In this document: positions 26,884 to 35,438 of the stretch, one piece after another
How the letters are laid out: each line of letters begins with the position of its first letter
Position numbering within the stretch: the first letter of the stretch is position 1
Assembly: GCF_002024805.1 (NCBI RefSeq)
Contig: NZ_CP014337.1
Coordinates: 3,472,001 to 3,536,000, forward strand
Origin: Elizabethkingia bruuniana
GTDB lineage: Bacteria; Bacteroidota; Bacteroidia; Flavobacteriales; Weeksellaceae
DNA length: 64,000 bases
Direction of reading: 5' to 3'
Translations under genes and position numbers: made by a program
Notes under the pieces: generated by a model
The model's database searches: none
Told to the model about the DNA's origin: nothing
The model's input: only the letters and a program-made list of their open reading frames with translations

Positions 26884-27474
26884 TTATTTAGTAAGGATAA
26901 TTTGATGTTCCTCCATCATTTTCCGTAGGTTAATAAGTGCATAGCGCACCCTGCCTAAGGTCGTATTAATACTTGAATTGGTATGTTCGGCAATTTCTTT
27001 AAAACTTAATTCTTTAAAGAAGCGGAGTTCCAACACTTCTCTTTGATTTTCCGGAAGGCATTCTATCATTTTGTACAGATCATCATTAATCTGAATCTGG
27101 ATTAGCCTATCTTCTATATTCGCATCAGGTTCCTTTATGATGTCGAAAATAGAGAATTCTTCATTATCATAAGAAGATTCGGATATCTTGAAGTTTTTTG
27201 ATTTTTGTCTGTAGTGGTCAATAACCAGATTATGAGCAATACGTTTAGCCCATAATGAGAATTTGCCTTCATCTTTATAGCGCCCTTCTTTCAGGGTCAC
27301 AATAATTTTCATGAAAGTATCCTGAAAAACATCATTGGCGAGGTCTTCGTCTCCTAATTTGTAAAAAATAAAAGTGAAAATTTCGCGTTGGTGGCGCTTT
27401 AAGAGGATTTCCAAAGCTGCTTCATTTCCTTTTTGAAAATCAGCAATAAGTTTACTATCTGGCAGTGTCTTCAT
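26884..27474 (-). CDS. ECF-type RNA polymerase sigma factor (sigma-70 family)
   Basis: 196 aa with sigma region 2 (about 25-95, including DLANDVFQDTFMKI and LWAKRIAHNLVIDHYR) and region 4 (about 130-185, with LPENQREVLELRFF and the HTH LSFKEIAEHTNSS). Extracytoplasmic-function sigma factors direct RNA polymerase to a small regulon, usually under an anti-sigma factor. No anti-sigma gene of normal size is adjacent; only a 44-aa ORF follows. Confidence 0.92.
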   Translation of the reverse strand: MKTLPDSKLIADFQKGNEAALEILLKRHQREIFTFIFYKLGDEDLANDVFQDTFMKIIVTLKEGRYKDEGKFSLWAKRIAHNLVIDHYRQKSKNFKISESSYDNEEFSIFDIIKEPDANIEDRLIQIQINDDLYKMIECLPENQREVLELRFFKELSFKEIAEHTNSSINTTLGRVRYALINLRKMMEEHQIILTK

Positions 27475-27642
27475 TATTCATTTACTTTAAAATGCCGAAA
27501 AGCAGTAGCAAAATTATTTTGCCATCTCTTCGAATCATTGTTTTAAAGTAAACTTCCTGCTTATAGTAATATTATTTGTTTGTTTGAACTGCTAAATTAT
27601 AAAATTATTTAATAACACCAACTTTTAATAAAAGAAATCGTG

Positions 27643-28125
27643 CTATTTTTTAGATAAAGCTACTAAAGGAATATTAAAAGTCAGATTAAAATTAAAGCCT
27701 TTCAACTGTTTCCCGTTTAAAGTAGCATCTCCGTAATTAAAGGCATAACCTCCGGTAAGATCTATAATCCCGAAAAGGCTGAATCCTGCTTTTGGTGCAA
27801 TATACTTGTTCGTACTTTCAGCACCTAGGAGAAAATACCATGAGTGAAAAATATCTACGTTCTTTTCGAAGTTCAATAAAATATCTGCCTGTACTTTTGG
27901 CATAACAGCAAACTTACCATTAGTCTCACCCATCATTGCGGCTGCTCCTACTCTGAAAAGAGTATCGTCGTTGGTTAAAAATAATAGACGCCCGCCTACT
28001 TCTCCAAAGCTTTGGTTCTGATAAGCATATCCGGCATGCACCATTGGGTGTACTGTTAGCTGAGCCTTTGCTGCTACTGAAAGTAGCAACAAAAACGCAG
28101 GTAATATTTTAAGAAAAATCTTCAT
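27643..28125 (-). CDS. Secreted outer-membrane-like protein of unknown function
   Basis: 160 aa with a signal peptide (about 1-21, ending AAKAQ) and then repeated short amphipathic strands (HPMVHAGYAYQ, GGRLLFLT, FRVGAAAMMG, GFNFNLTFNIPL), consistent with a small eight-stranded barrel. I do not recognise a family. It starts 2 bp after the rho stop codon, so the two genes form an operon. Confidence 0.7.
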   Translation of the reverse strand: MKIFLKILPAFLLLLSVAAKAQLTVHPMVHAGYAYQNQSFGEVGGRLLFLTNDDTLFRVGAAAMMGETNGKFAVMPKVQADILLNFEKNVDIFHSWYFLLGAESTNKYIAPKAGFSLFGIIDLTGGYAFNYGDATLNGKQLKGFNFNLTFNIPLVALSKK

Positions 28126-28127
28126 GA

Positions 28128-29882
28128 CTATTTGTTCATGGACATTAAGAACTCTTCATTATTTACAGTAGACTGCATGTGTTTTTTTACAAACTCCATC
28201 GCTTCTACAGGATTCATATCTGCAAGATACTTACGCATAATCCACATTCTTTGCTGGGTTACCTCGTCAAGTAATAAATCGTCTCTACGTGTACTGGAAG
28301 AGATAAGATCTACAGCAGGGTAAATACGCTTGTTCGCGATTTTTCTGTCTAATTGAAGTTCCATGTTACCTGTTCCTTTGAATTCTTCAAAGATCACTTC
28401 GTCCATTTTAGAACCTGTATCAATTAATGCAGTTGCAATAATAGTTAACGAACCACCACCTTCAATTTTTCTCGCTGCACCAAAGAATCTCTTTGGCTTA
28501 TGCAATGCATTAGCATCCACACCACCAGAAAGTATTTTCCCGGATGCAGGAGTTACTGTGTTGTAAGCTCTAGCCAAACGTGTAATAGAATCCAGAAGGA
28601 TTACTACATCATGACCACATTCTACAAGCCTCTGCGCTTTAGACAATACCAGATTGGCAACTTTTACGTGCTTGTCAGCAGCTTCGTCGAATGTAGATGC
28701 AATAACTTCCGCATTTACGCTTCTCTGCATATCGGTAACTTCTTCAGGTCTTTCGTCAATTAGTAAGACCATCATATAGGCTTCCGGGTGGTTTGCAGAA
28801 ATGCTGTTGGCAATATCCTTCAACAACATTGTTTTACCAGTTTTAGGCTGTGCTACGATCATCGCACGCTGTCCTTTACCAATTGGTGCAAAAAGGTCTA
28901 CAATTCTTGTTGATAGTGTTGCATTTTTTCCAGCCAGGTTAAATTTCTCCTGTGGGAAAAGTGGCGTTAAAAATTCGAAAGCTACTCTGTCCTTAATATA
29001 AGCAAGATCTCTCCCGTTTACTTCTGTAGGACGTTGTAAAGAGAAATACTTCTCTCCTTCTTTAGGCAAACGAACAATACCTTTTACGGTATCACCAGTT
29101 TTTAATCCGTAGTTCTTAATCTGACTTGTAGACACATATACATCATCCGGAGACGAGATATAACTAAAGTCTGAAGATCTAAGGAATCCATAATTATCTG
29201 GTAAAATTTCCAGAACACCTTCCACAGTTACAATACCATCGAAGCTATATTCTTTCTTCTGAGGTTCAGAATGTTTTGCATCACCATTATTTCTGTTTTG
29301 ATTATGGTGATGTTGTCTATTCTGATTATTGTTGTTATTGTTCTGGTTGTTATTTTTTTGCTGAGGAACAGCTTGTGTTTCTTTTTTGGCAGGTGCCACA
29401 ACTTCAACAGGTTCTGAAGCTTCCGGAGCAGTTTCTTCCGGTGTTGTCTTTGCCTCTACAGGCGGTGGAGTTTTGGTAACTCTTCTTCTTTGCTTTTTTT
29501 CTGGCTGACTAATTTCCTCGGTAACTTTAGCAGCCTCCTCTACAGGAACTTCAGCTTTAGTAGTCTCGGCCTTCTTTCTAACTTCCTTTACAGGCGCTTC
29601 AGGCTTAGCCGGTTCCTCTGGAGTTTTTACAACTTCAGCTTTGGCAGCAGGCTTCCTTCCTCTTTTCTTAGGTTGTGCAGCTTCTTCATTTCCGGCATCA
29701 TTTCCTTTATCCTGTGGTCCGAGGTAATCCTTAATCGTTTGAGGGTTGGATGCCTGAAAATCCAATATAGCGTAAATTTTTTCGTTAATATCGGAAGTTT
29801 TCTTCACACCAATACCTAAATCTTTTGAGATTTTCGTCAATTCGGTATCCGATTTTGACTTTAGACTTTCAATGTCAAACAT
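28128..29882 (-). CDS. rho: Transcription termination factor Rho with long disordered insert
   Basis: 584 aa against about 420 for E. coli Rho. In order: N-terminal Rho-N helical part (about 1-45), a low-complexity insert (about 60-210) rich in Lys/Glu/Pro/Ala and ending in a Gln/Asn/His run, the RNA-binding cold-shock-like domain ([12 protein letters not shown], about 228-240) and the RecA-type hexamer ATPase with Walker [16 protein letters not shown] and the Q/R-loop residues. It threads RNA and releases RNA polymerase. Long inserts in Bacteroidota Rho are known, and one in Bacteroides drives phase separation. It is divergent from DUF4293. Confidence 0.96.
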   Translation of the reverse strand: MFDIESLKSKSDTELTKISKDLGIGVKKTSDINEKIYAILDFQASNPQTIKDYLGPQDKGNDAGNEEAAQPKKRGRKPAAKAEVVKTPEEPAKPEAPVKEVRKKAETTKAEVPVEEAAKVTEEISQPEKKQRRRVTKTPPPVEAKTTPEETAPEASEPVEVVAPAKKETQAVPQQKNNNQNNNNNNQNRQHHHNQNRNNGDAKHSEPQKKEYSFDGIVTVEGVLEILPDNYGFLRSSDFSYISSPDDVYVSTSQIKNYGLKTGDTVKGIVRLPKEGEKYFSLQRPTEVNGRDLAYIKDRVAFEFLTPLFPQEKFNLAGKNATLSTRIVDLFAPIGKGQRAMIVAQPKTGKTMLLKDIANSISANHPEAYMMVLLIDERPEEVTDMQRSVNAEVIASTFDEAADKHVKVANLVLSKAQRLVECGHDVVILLDSITRLARAYNTVTPASGKILSGGVDANALHKPKRFFGAARKIEGGGSLTIIATALIDTGSKMDEVIFEEFKGTGNMELQLDRKIANKRIYPAVDLISSSTRRDDLLLDEVTQQRMWIMRKYLADMNPVEAMEFVKKHMQSTVNNEEFLMSMNK

Positions 29883-29984
29883 ATGAAATTAATAATGTAT
29901 GTAAGGTATAAAATTGTAATTTAAAATCTTTATGAGAGTGAACCTATCAGATTGATAATGTCCATTTTGCGATTCTGTGTAATG

Positions 29985-30014
29985 CAAATCTACACATTTT
30001 TTATAAAAACCAAA
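29985..30014 (-). promoter_or_regulatory. rho promoter
   Basis: The minus strand reads TTTG (30011-30014), 18 nt, then TAGATTTG (29985-29992), matching the Bacteroidota consensus. The transcript would start near 29979, leaving a leader of about 97 nt before the rho ATG at 29882. Long rho leaders are often used for autoregulation. Confidence 0.65.
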
Positions 30015-30024
30015 AAAATATTAT

Positions 30025-30032
30025 TACTTTTG
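30025..30032 (+). promoter_or_regulatory. -7 promoter element of the DUF4293 gene
   Basis: TACTTTTG at 30025-30032 fits the -7 consensus, 18 bp before the ATG at 30051. The -33 element is weak. It is divergent from, and close to, the rho promoter. Confidence 0.45.
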
Positions 30033-30050
30033 CATAAATTAATTGCATAG

Positions 30051-30440
30051 ATGCTTCAAAGAATACAAACTATCTGGATGTTTCTTGCTGTATTAGCCGC
30101 TGTTTTTTTATTTTATACAGGGCAGGATGTAGACGTATTAGGAACAACTCCTGTTATAACTATTGCAACAGTCATATTGATATTAATCTCTTTGCTAAGC
30201 ATTTTCAGTTATAAAAACAGAAAAAGACAAATCTTGCTGAATAATATCAGCATTTTTATAAACGCCTTGTTGATCGGCTTATTGGCTTACTGGCTACTAA
30301 ACTTACCCGGAGGAATTAGTTTTCCTGAGAAGGGTATTGAGTTAACATTTCCGCTCATCGCAATTGTAGGTTTGATTATAGCAAACATCTACATTAAAAA
30401 AGATGAGAAACTTGTAAAATCTGTAGACAGATTCCGGTAG
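30051..30440 (+). CDS. DUF4293 family membrane protein
   Basis: 129 aa with four predicted membrane segments (about 7-25, 33-53, 63-85, 97-115) separated by short loops, and the typical DUF4293 start MLQRIQTIWMFLA. The family is found mainly in Bacteroidota and commonly lies next to rho, as it does here in divergent orientation. No function is established. Confidence 0.85.
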   Translation: MLQRIQTIWMFLAVLAAVFLFYTGQDVDVLGTTPVITIATVILILISLLSIFSYKNRKRQILLNNISIFINALLIGLLAYWLLNLPGGISFPEKGIELTFPLIAIVGLIIANIYIKKDEKLVKSVDRFR

Positions 30441-30465
30441 ACTTACAACGATTTTTTTGAGTGAG

Positions 30466-30493
30466 AACCGTCCTGAGAAGGACGGTTTTTTCA
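30466..30493 (+). terminator. Rho-independent terminator after DUF4293
   Basis: The stem AACCGTCC/GGACGGTT (30466-30473 with 30480-30487) with a 6-nt loop is followed by TTTTTT. Confidence 0.85.
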
Positions 30494-30549
30494 TGTATGC
30501 TGTATAGTAAATGTAAATGCATTACATTTGTAGCTTAATCTAAAAATTG

Positions 30550-32361
30550 ATGAACTTATACTTTAGGATTCTAAAATTTGCTAAACCACACCAAAAATAT
30601 ATTTACGGGAGTTTATTCTTCAACATTTTATACTCTCTACTTCAGATAGCATCCATCGGAACGCTTTTACCTGTACTGGGAATACTCTTCGGTACAGAAA
30701 AGCAGGAAATAAAAGGCGACGGTTTTTCCGACAACCTTAAAAGGACGCTCTACACTTTTATTAATAATGAAATAGAAAAGCATGGCAGTTTAAATGTATT
30801 GCTTTGGCTTTGTATTATTACCGGCGTTGCTTTCTTTCTGAGAAACATTGTCCGTTATCTTGGAGCTTACCTTCTGATCTTCTACCGCGTTGGAGTAACA
30901 AAAGATCTTAGAGGATCTATGTACAGAAAGATTCTTACGCTTCCTGTATCTTTCTTTTCGGAGCAAAGAAAAGGAGATCTTATGTCCAGAATGTCTAATG
31001 ATGTCGGCGAAGTAGAAAATAATATTCTGGGAAGCCTTGTAGACCTCGTAAACTCACCGTTTATGTTAATAGGTACACTGGCTTCTTTATTCTTTTTAAA
31101 TCCACAGTTAACACTTTTCAGTTTACTTGTATTACCTGTAATGGGAACATTAATTTCTCTTATAGGGAAAAGTCTGAAAAAGGATTCTCACAAAGCACAG
31201 AATGAATTGGGGAATGTTTTCTCCATCGTAGATGAAACACTGAAGTCCGCAAAGATTATTAAGATTTTCAATGCCGATAAGCTACTCGACAATCGTTTTA
31301 CCGGTTCAATGACCAAATGGATCAATCACTCCATCAGTCTTGGCAGAAAAAGAGAGCTCGCCTCTCCTATGAGTGAATTCTTAGGAGCTATTACTTTCCT
31401 TATTATTACATGGTACGGAGGTTACCAGATTCTGGTAAATAAGAATATGCAGCCACAGGACTTTTTAGTTTTTCTGGGTATGTTCTTTCAGATCTTACCT
31501 CCTGCAAAGAGCTTAGCAACATCTATATCCAATATCCAAAAAGGTGAAGCGTCGCTTGTAAGAGTAATGGACATATTAGATGCCGATGTTAAGGTTGACG
31601 AAATAGCGAATCCTATTCCGGTTTCTGAGCTGAAAGATCGTATTGAGTTCAAAAACGTAGGTTTCTATTATAACAAGGAAAATCTGATTCTGAAAAACTT
31701 TAATCTTAGTATTCCAAAAGGCAGTACTGTTGCTCTGGTAGGACAAAGTGGTAGCGGAAAAACAACGATAGCCAACCTTCTGGCTCGTTTCTATGATGTA
31801 ACTGAAGGCACTATAACAGTAGACGGCAACAATATTAAAGACTTGAAATTAAAGGAATACCGAGCTATTCTGGGTATGGTAACTCAGGAATCAGTATTAT
31901 TCAATGATACAATCTATAACAATATTGCCATGGGTAAAGAAAATGCTACCCGTGAGGAAATTATTGAAGCTGCAAAAATTGCTAATGCACATCAGTTTAT
32001 AGAAAGTCTTCCCGACGGCTATGAAACCAATATTGGAGACGATGGGAACAAGCTATCCGGGGGTCAGAAACAAAGAGTTTCAATTGCCCGTGCCGTGCTG
32101 AAGAATCCACCAATTATGATTCTGGATGAGGCTACATCGGCTCTGGATACAGAGTCTGAACGTTTTGTACAGGAAGCTTTGGAAAAAATGATGGAAAACA
32201 GAACCTCTCTGGTGATTGCCCACAGACTGTCGACAATCCAGAAAGCAGACTGGATCGTTGTGATGGAAAGAGGTGTTATTGTTGAGCAGGGTACCCATCA
32301 TAATCTGATGGACAATAATAGTGTATACCGTAAATTAGTAGATCTTCAGAACTTTGATTAA
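30550..32361 (+). CDS. ABC transporter, fused permease and ATPase (MsbA-like)
   Basis: 603 aa half-transporter. Six membrane helices (about 18-310) are followed by an ABC ATPase domain with Walker A GQSGSGKT, signature LSGGQKQR, Walker B IMILDEATSALD and the H-loop IAHRLST. The type exports lipids, lipopolysaccharide precursors or drugs; the MsbA likeness suggests lipid flipping but is not proof. The ATG at 30550 is preferred to the in-frame TTG immediately before it. TACATTTG at 30523-30530 is a plausible -7 element. A perfect inverted repeat follows the gene. Confidence 0.9.
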   Translation: MNLYFRILKFAKPHQKYIYGSLFFNILYSLLQIASIGTLLPVLGILFGTEKQEIKGDGFSDNLKRTLYTFINNEIEKHGSLNVLLWLCIITGVAFFLRNIVRYLGAYLLIFYRVGVTKDLRGSMYRKILTLPVSFFSEQRKGDLMSRMSNDVGEVENNILGSLVDLVNSPFMLIGTLASLFFLNPQLTLFSLLVLPVMGTLISLIGKSLKKDSHKAQNELGNVFSIVDETLKSAKIIKIFNADKLLDNRFTGSMTKWINHSISLGRKRELASPMSEFLGAITFLIITWYGGYQILVNKNMQPQDFLVFLGMFFQILPPAKSLATSISNIQKGEASLVRVMDILDADVKVDEIANPIPVSELKDRIEFKNVGFYYNKENLILKNFNLSIPKGSTVALVGQSGSGKTTIANLLARFYDVTEGTITVDGNNIKDLKLKEYRAILGMVTQESVLFNDTIYNNIAMGKENATREEIIEAAKIANAHQFIESLPDGYETNIGDDGNKLSGGQKQRVSIARAVLKNPPIMILDEATSALDTESERFVQEALEKMMENRTSLVIAHRLSTIQKADWIVVMERGVIVEQGTHHNLMDNNSVYRKLVDLQNFD

Positions 32362-32392
32362 TCAAGTCTGACAAAAAACTAAAATATTTTAT

Positions 32393-32422
32393 AAGGCACA
32401 AAAGAAATTTCTTTTGTGCCTT
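32393..32422. terminator. Terminator, 15-bp perfect inverted repeat after the ABC transporter
   Basis: The arms AAGGCACAAAAGAAA (32393-32407) and TTTCTTTTGTGCCTT (32408-32422) are complementary over their whole length with no spacer, and a T-rich tail follows. It sits 31 bp after the ABC transporter stop. Confidence 0.75.
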
Positions 32423-32807
32423 TATATTTAATTTAGCCAGGCTTTATTTTATTGGTGGATCATATACAAATTCTGATGAGAAATAGATAATTCCTGTTTT
32501 CAGATAGTATTCCTCTGGAATACTTACTTACTGGCGCATCTGTTTTTACACAGATCAAGCTCCTCCGGAGCTAACATATAATAACATGAATTTTACACAA
32601 AAAAGTTCCTTATAATAGACAAAAGTTCCTTTAGGAACTTTATCTCTATAGATTCTAATAATTAAAAATCATAGCGTTCCAGAAGAACGTTATCCTAGCA
32701 TAGAGTATTAAAAACTTCCGATACCAGAAGACTTAAGACAAAATCTTTTTTTTATCTTGATTAACTAAACTTATGGTATAATCCCAGAATTCGTACTGCT
32801 TCCTTTC
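32423..32807. other. Gene-free region of about 385 bp
   Basis: No credible gene on either strand. The middle part (32506-32693) holds four short hairpins with related cores (listed separately). The rest is AT-rich without recognisable promoters or motifs, and runs to the end of the osmC-like gene. Confidence 0.7.
32506..32693. repeat. Degenerate array of four related hairpins
   Basis: Hairpin 1 is AGTATTCC-TCT-GGAATACT (32506-32524), hairpin 2 AGCTCC-TCC-GGAGCT (32558-32572), hairpin 3 AAAGTTCCT-TT-AGGAACTTT (32622-32641) with an extra left half-copy at 32601-32610, and hairpin 4 ATAGCGTTC-CAGAA-GAACGTTAT (32671-32693, one G-U pair). All share a TTCCTYYGGAA-like core at spacings of about 50-67 bp, suggesting decayed units of one repeat family such as the hairpin repeats scattered through Bacteroidota intergenic regions. 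Confidence 0.6.
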
Positions 32808-33188
32808 TTAAATCCAGGAAGTTTTCATATCATTCTGGTCCAGCATTTTATGCACAGGGCATTTGTCTGCTATTTCCAGAAGCTTATCTTTCTGTTCGTC
32901 GCTAAGCTCAACATTTGTTGATAAACTTATTCTGAAAGTGTTTTCTCCTTTTGTGTTTACTATTCTCTTAGCTTCTACATACAAATCACCAAGTTCCCAT
33001 TGTTTACGGTCTGCATACATTTTTAGTGTAATTGCCGTACATGAAGCCAGTGCTGCATCTAAAAGTTCTGTTGGTTTTGGGCCAAGATTCTGACCTCCGA
33101 CATTCTTAGGTTCATCTACATGAACTCTGTAAGAATCCAATTCAACATCTGTATAATAGTTCTGTTGTGAAATTAATGCTTTTGCCAT
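32808..33188 (-). CDS. OsmC-family protein
   Basis: 126 aa, somewhat shorter than classical OsmC. The two redox cysteines are in ALASCTAITLKMY (about residue 50) and DKCPVHKML (about residue 109). OsmC/Ohr proteins reduce organic hydroperoxides through such a pair; this YhfA/OsmC-like form may differ in substrate. A single gene, with the psd terminator just upstream of its start. A protective role in oxidative stress is inferred from the family. Confidence 0.88.
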   Translation of the reverse strand: MAKALISQQNYYTDVELDSYRVHVDEPKNVGGQNLGPKPTELLDAALASCTAITLKMYADRKQWELGDLYVEAKRIVNTKGENTFRISLSTNVELSDEQKDKLLEIADKCPVHKMLDQNDMKTSWI

Positions 33189-33202
33189 GAGTTAAAAATA
33201 CA

Positions 33203-33240
33203 ACAAAAAAACAGGTCCTGAAAATGGGACCTGCTTTTTT
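33203..33240 (-). terminator. Terminator of the ftsH-cdsA-psd cluster
   Basis: In the minus transcript the stem CAGGTCC/GGACCTG (33212-33218 with 33227-33233) is followed by a run of T (the A-run at 33203-33211 on plus). It lies 27 bp after the psd stop codon. Confidence 0.8.
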
Positions 33241-33266
33241 ATTATTCTAATCTTGCTAACGAAGAT

Positions 33267-33929
33267 TTATTTATTTTCCGTAGGAAGCTTTGCAATAACA
33301 TCTATACCTCCTTTTGTAATATCTCCTATTTTACAGATTACTTCTGTATCTAAAGGCAGGAAAACGTCCATTCTGGACCCGAATTTAATAAAACCATATT
33401 CGTGTCCGGCTTTTGCAGAATCTCCGATTTCCGGGTAGAATACGATACGTCTAGCCACATATCCTGCAATCTGTCTGAATACAACATTAGCACCTGTTAA
33501 AGTTTTAACTGCCATAGTTGTTCTTTCATTAAGCTCAGAGGATTTCTCATGCCATGCAACCAGATATTTACCTTTATGGTATTTCTTATATGTTACCTCC
33601 CCTGTAACCGGATAACGGCAAACGTGTACATTAAGTGGTGACATAAAAATAGAAATCTGCAGACATTCCTGCTGAAGAACTTCTCCTTCGAAGACCTTCT
33701 TTATCATTACTACTTTACCATCTACCGGAGCAATAACATTATCCACCTGATCCAGAATATCTCTTTCAGGATCTCTGAAGAACCACATTACAAAACCATA
33801 TAGTACCAGTAATGGTATAATAATAAGCAATGACCACATCTCCAGAAAGTAGATACTAACTCCTGAAATAATAATAATGGCTAATAAAACCGTAAGTAAA
33901 GTACCTTTACCTTCTTTGTGAAATTTCAT
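33267..33929 (-). CDS. psd: Phosphatidylserine decarboxylase family protein
   Basis: 220 aa, the short form of pyruvoyl-dependent decarboxylase. Two N-terminal membrane segments (about 10-50) are followed by the catalytic domain. The self-cleavage site that creates the pyruvoyl group is the GS pair in KFGSRMDVF near residue 191. It makes phosphatidylethanolamine from phosphatidylserine at the membrane. The start ATG follows directly on the cdsA stop codon (TAG-ATG), so synthesis is coupled with CDP-diacylglycerol supply. Confidence 0.9.
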   Translation of the reverse strand: MKFHKEGKGTLLTVLLAIIIISGVSIYFLEMWSLLIIIPLLVLYGFVMWFFRDPERDILDQVDNVIAPVDGKVVMIKKVFEGEVLQQECLQISIFMSPLNVHVCRYPVTGEVTYKKYHKGKYLVAWHEKSSELNERTTMAVKTLTGANVVFRQIAGYVARRIVFYPEIGDSAKAGHEYGFIKFGSRMDVFLPLDTEVICKIGDITKGGIDVIAKLPTENK

Positions 33930-34802
33930 CTAAAACCTTGTTAAAATCATAAAATAAATATAAACGACAGGAGCGCAAAGTATAAAGCTGTCCAGCCTGT
34001 CCAATACACCTCCGTGTCCCGGGATTATATTCCCCGAATCTTTTACTTTGAAAGTTCTTTTGAGCTGTGACTCTACCAAATCTCCCAACGGTGCAAAGAT
34101 AGCAACTAAAAGTCCAACCACCATCCAGTTTCCTTTCATTTCAGGGAATTTATATTCAATAAAATACCCTAAAATCACTGTACATATAACACCACCGGCA
34201 AAACCTTCCCATGTTTTTTTAGGACTGATCGTTGGTGCCATTTTATGCTTACCAAACAATCTACCGGCAAAATATGCAAAAGAATCGCTACTCCAGATCA
34301 GGACAAACAGCATAAAAGCCTCCCAGCTGAAGTGGGTATCATAAGGTAAAAAGTCTGGTAACCCAAGTGCAAAACCAAAAGGAATTGTTACATACAGGAT
34401 AGTAAAGATCATTTTACCATTATCATTTTTAATTTCCTGCGGAAACTTGAAAATAGTAATCATGGCCAATGCCATCAGTATAATGCCAAAAATATCCATC
34501 ATGTTAATTCCTAAATAGAAATACTGATAGAAAAATTTATAAGAAAATCTGTAATAGATGTATCCGCCAAGAATAACGGTTATAAGAATCCATAACCAGG
34601 ATTTCAATTTTGTAATCTTCACACATTCATAAACGCCAACGATTACAAAAAAAGTCATCAGTCCGTAATACAGATAAGACTGATTAACAGATACTGAAAA
34701 TGTTTTTAAAATAAGTGTGGAGCCGTAATGGGTTGTACACAGAAAAATAACCAATCCGTATATCAGTCCTGAAATAAGACGCTGTATGAGGTTTTTATCC
34801 AA
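33930..34802 (-). CDS. cdsA: Phosphatidate cytidylyltransferase (CDP-diacylglycerol synthase)
   Basis: 290 aa polytopic membrane enzyme making CDP-diacylglycerol from phosphatidate and CTP. The C-terminal CDS signature is visible: SPKKTWEGFAGG (about 199-210), then LVESQLKR and KDSGNIIPGHGGVLDRLDS (about 253-271), with the metal-binding aspartates. Adjacent to psd (next in the pathway after phosphatidylserine synthesis) and 11 bp after the LUD-domain gene. Confidence 0.95.
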   Translation of the reverse strand: MDKNLIQRLISGLIYGLVIFLCTTHYGSTLILKTFSVSVNQSYLYYGLMTFFVIVGVYECVKITKLKSWLWILITVILGGYIYYRFSYKFFYQYFYLGINMMDIFGIILMALAMITIFKFPQEIKNDNGKMIFTILYVTIPFGFALGLPDFLPYDTHFSWEAFMLFVLIWSSDSFAYFAGRLFGKHKMAPTISPKKTWEGFAGGVICTVILGYFIEYKFPEMKGNWMVVGLLVAIFAPLGDLVESQLKRTFKVKDSGNIIPGHGGVLDRLDSFILCAPVVYIYFMILTRF

Positions 34803-34813
34803 AATGATGCCTT

Positions 34814-35392
34814 TTAATCTTCCAGCAAAAGTAAGAAAAGTTTAGTATTATCCGGGTTAGGAGAATCTAATTTGGAAATATTTCCACTAATTGATGTAAG
34901 ATTTTTCAGGGTTCCTCTGCGCTTAACTTTCATCATAGCGTCGTTGAGGTTAGCAACAATCTGAGAGACGTTTGCTATAATAATGATCTTCTCGGGTAAT
35001 GAAGATGAAGGAAAATGTCTGATATTATTATAAGACAACATGATTCTGCCATCGAAAGCGATAAGATATTCGCATGAAATAAAGGCAGTATCATTTACAA
35101 GTTCCAGACTTTCGGTGTAAGGAACTTTTACAACATCCAGGAAGCTTTGTAAATCTTCGTCGCAGCAGAAAACAGATTTTACCTGTTCAAGTTTGAGTAT
35201 ACTATTCAAAGCTTGAAGAGCCTCTGCCTCGTCCGCACAATAGTTAAAATAACCTCCTGAATGTGTGAAAAGTTGAGCAAATTTATAGTCGAGATCAGCA
35301 TTTTTCAGTTGATCCCCCAGACGAACAGAAGTTATTTCCTCCTCCTCGTCTTTATTAAACAGTTTATTAACAATTTTTTTAAAAATGCTCAA
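34814..35392 (-). CDS. LUD-domain protein (LutC/YkgG-like)
   Basis: 192 aa with an acidic Lys-rich N-terminus (KLFNKDEEEE) and a LUD fold. The typical segments are FDGRIMLSYNNIRHFPSSSLPEKIIIIANVSQIV split over about 114-147, and a C-terminal LFLLLLED. LutC is part of the lactate oxidation complex, but LutA and LutB are absent here and the neighbours are ftsH and cdsA. The gene may have a membrane-related role; that is inference from context. Confidence 0.75.
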   Translation of the reverse strand: MSIFKKIVNKLFNKDEEEEITSVRLGDQLKNADLDYKFAQLFTHSGGYFNYCADEAEALQALNSILKLEQVKSVFCCDEDLQSFLDVVKVPYTESLELVNDTAFISCEYLIAFDGRIMLSYNNIRHFPSSSLPEKIIIIANVSQIVANLNDAMMKVKRRGTLKNLTSISGNISKLDSPNPDNTKLFLLLLED

Positions 35393-35438
35393 TCTGAATA
35401 TTTTTAATTAGCCTAACAAAAATAAAAATTATTTTTAA

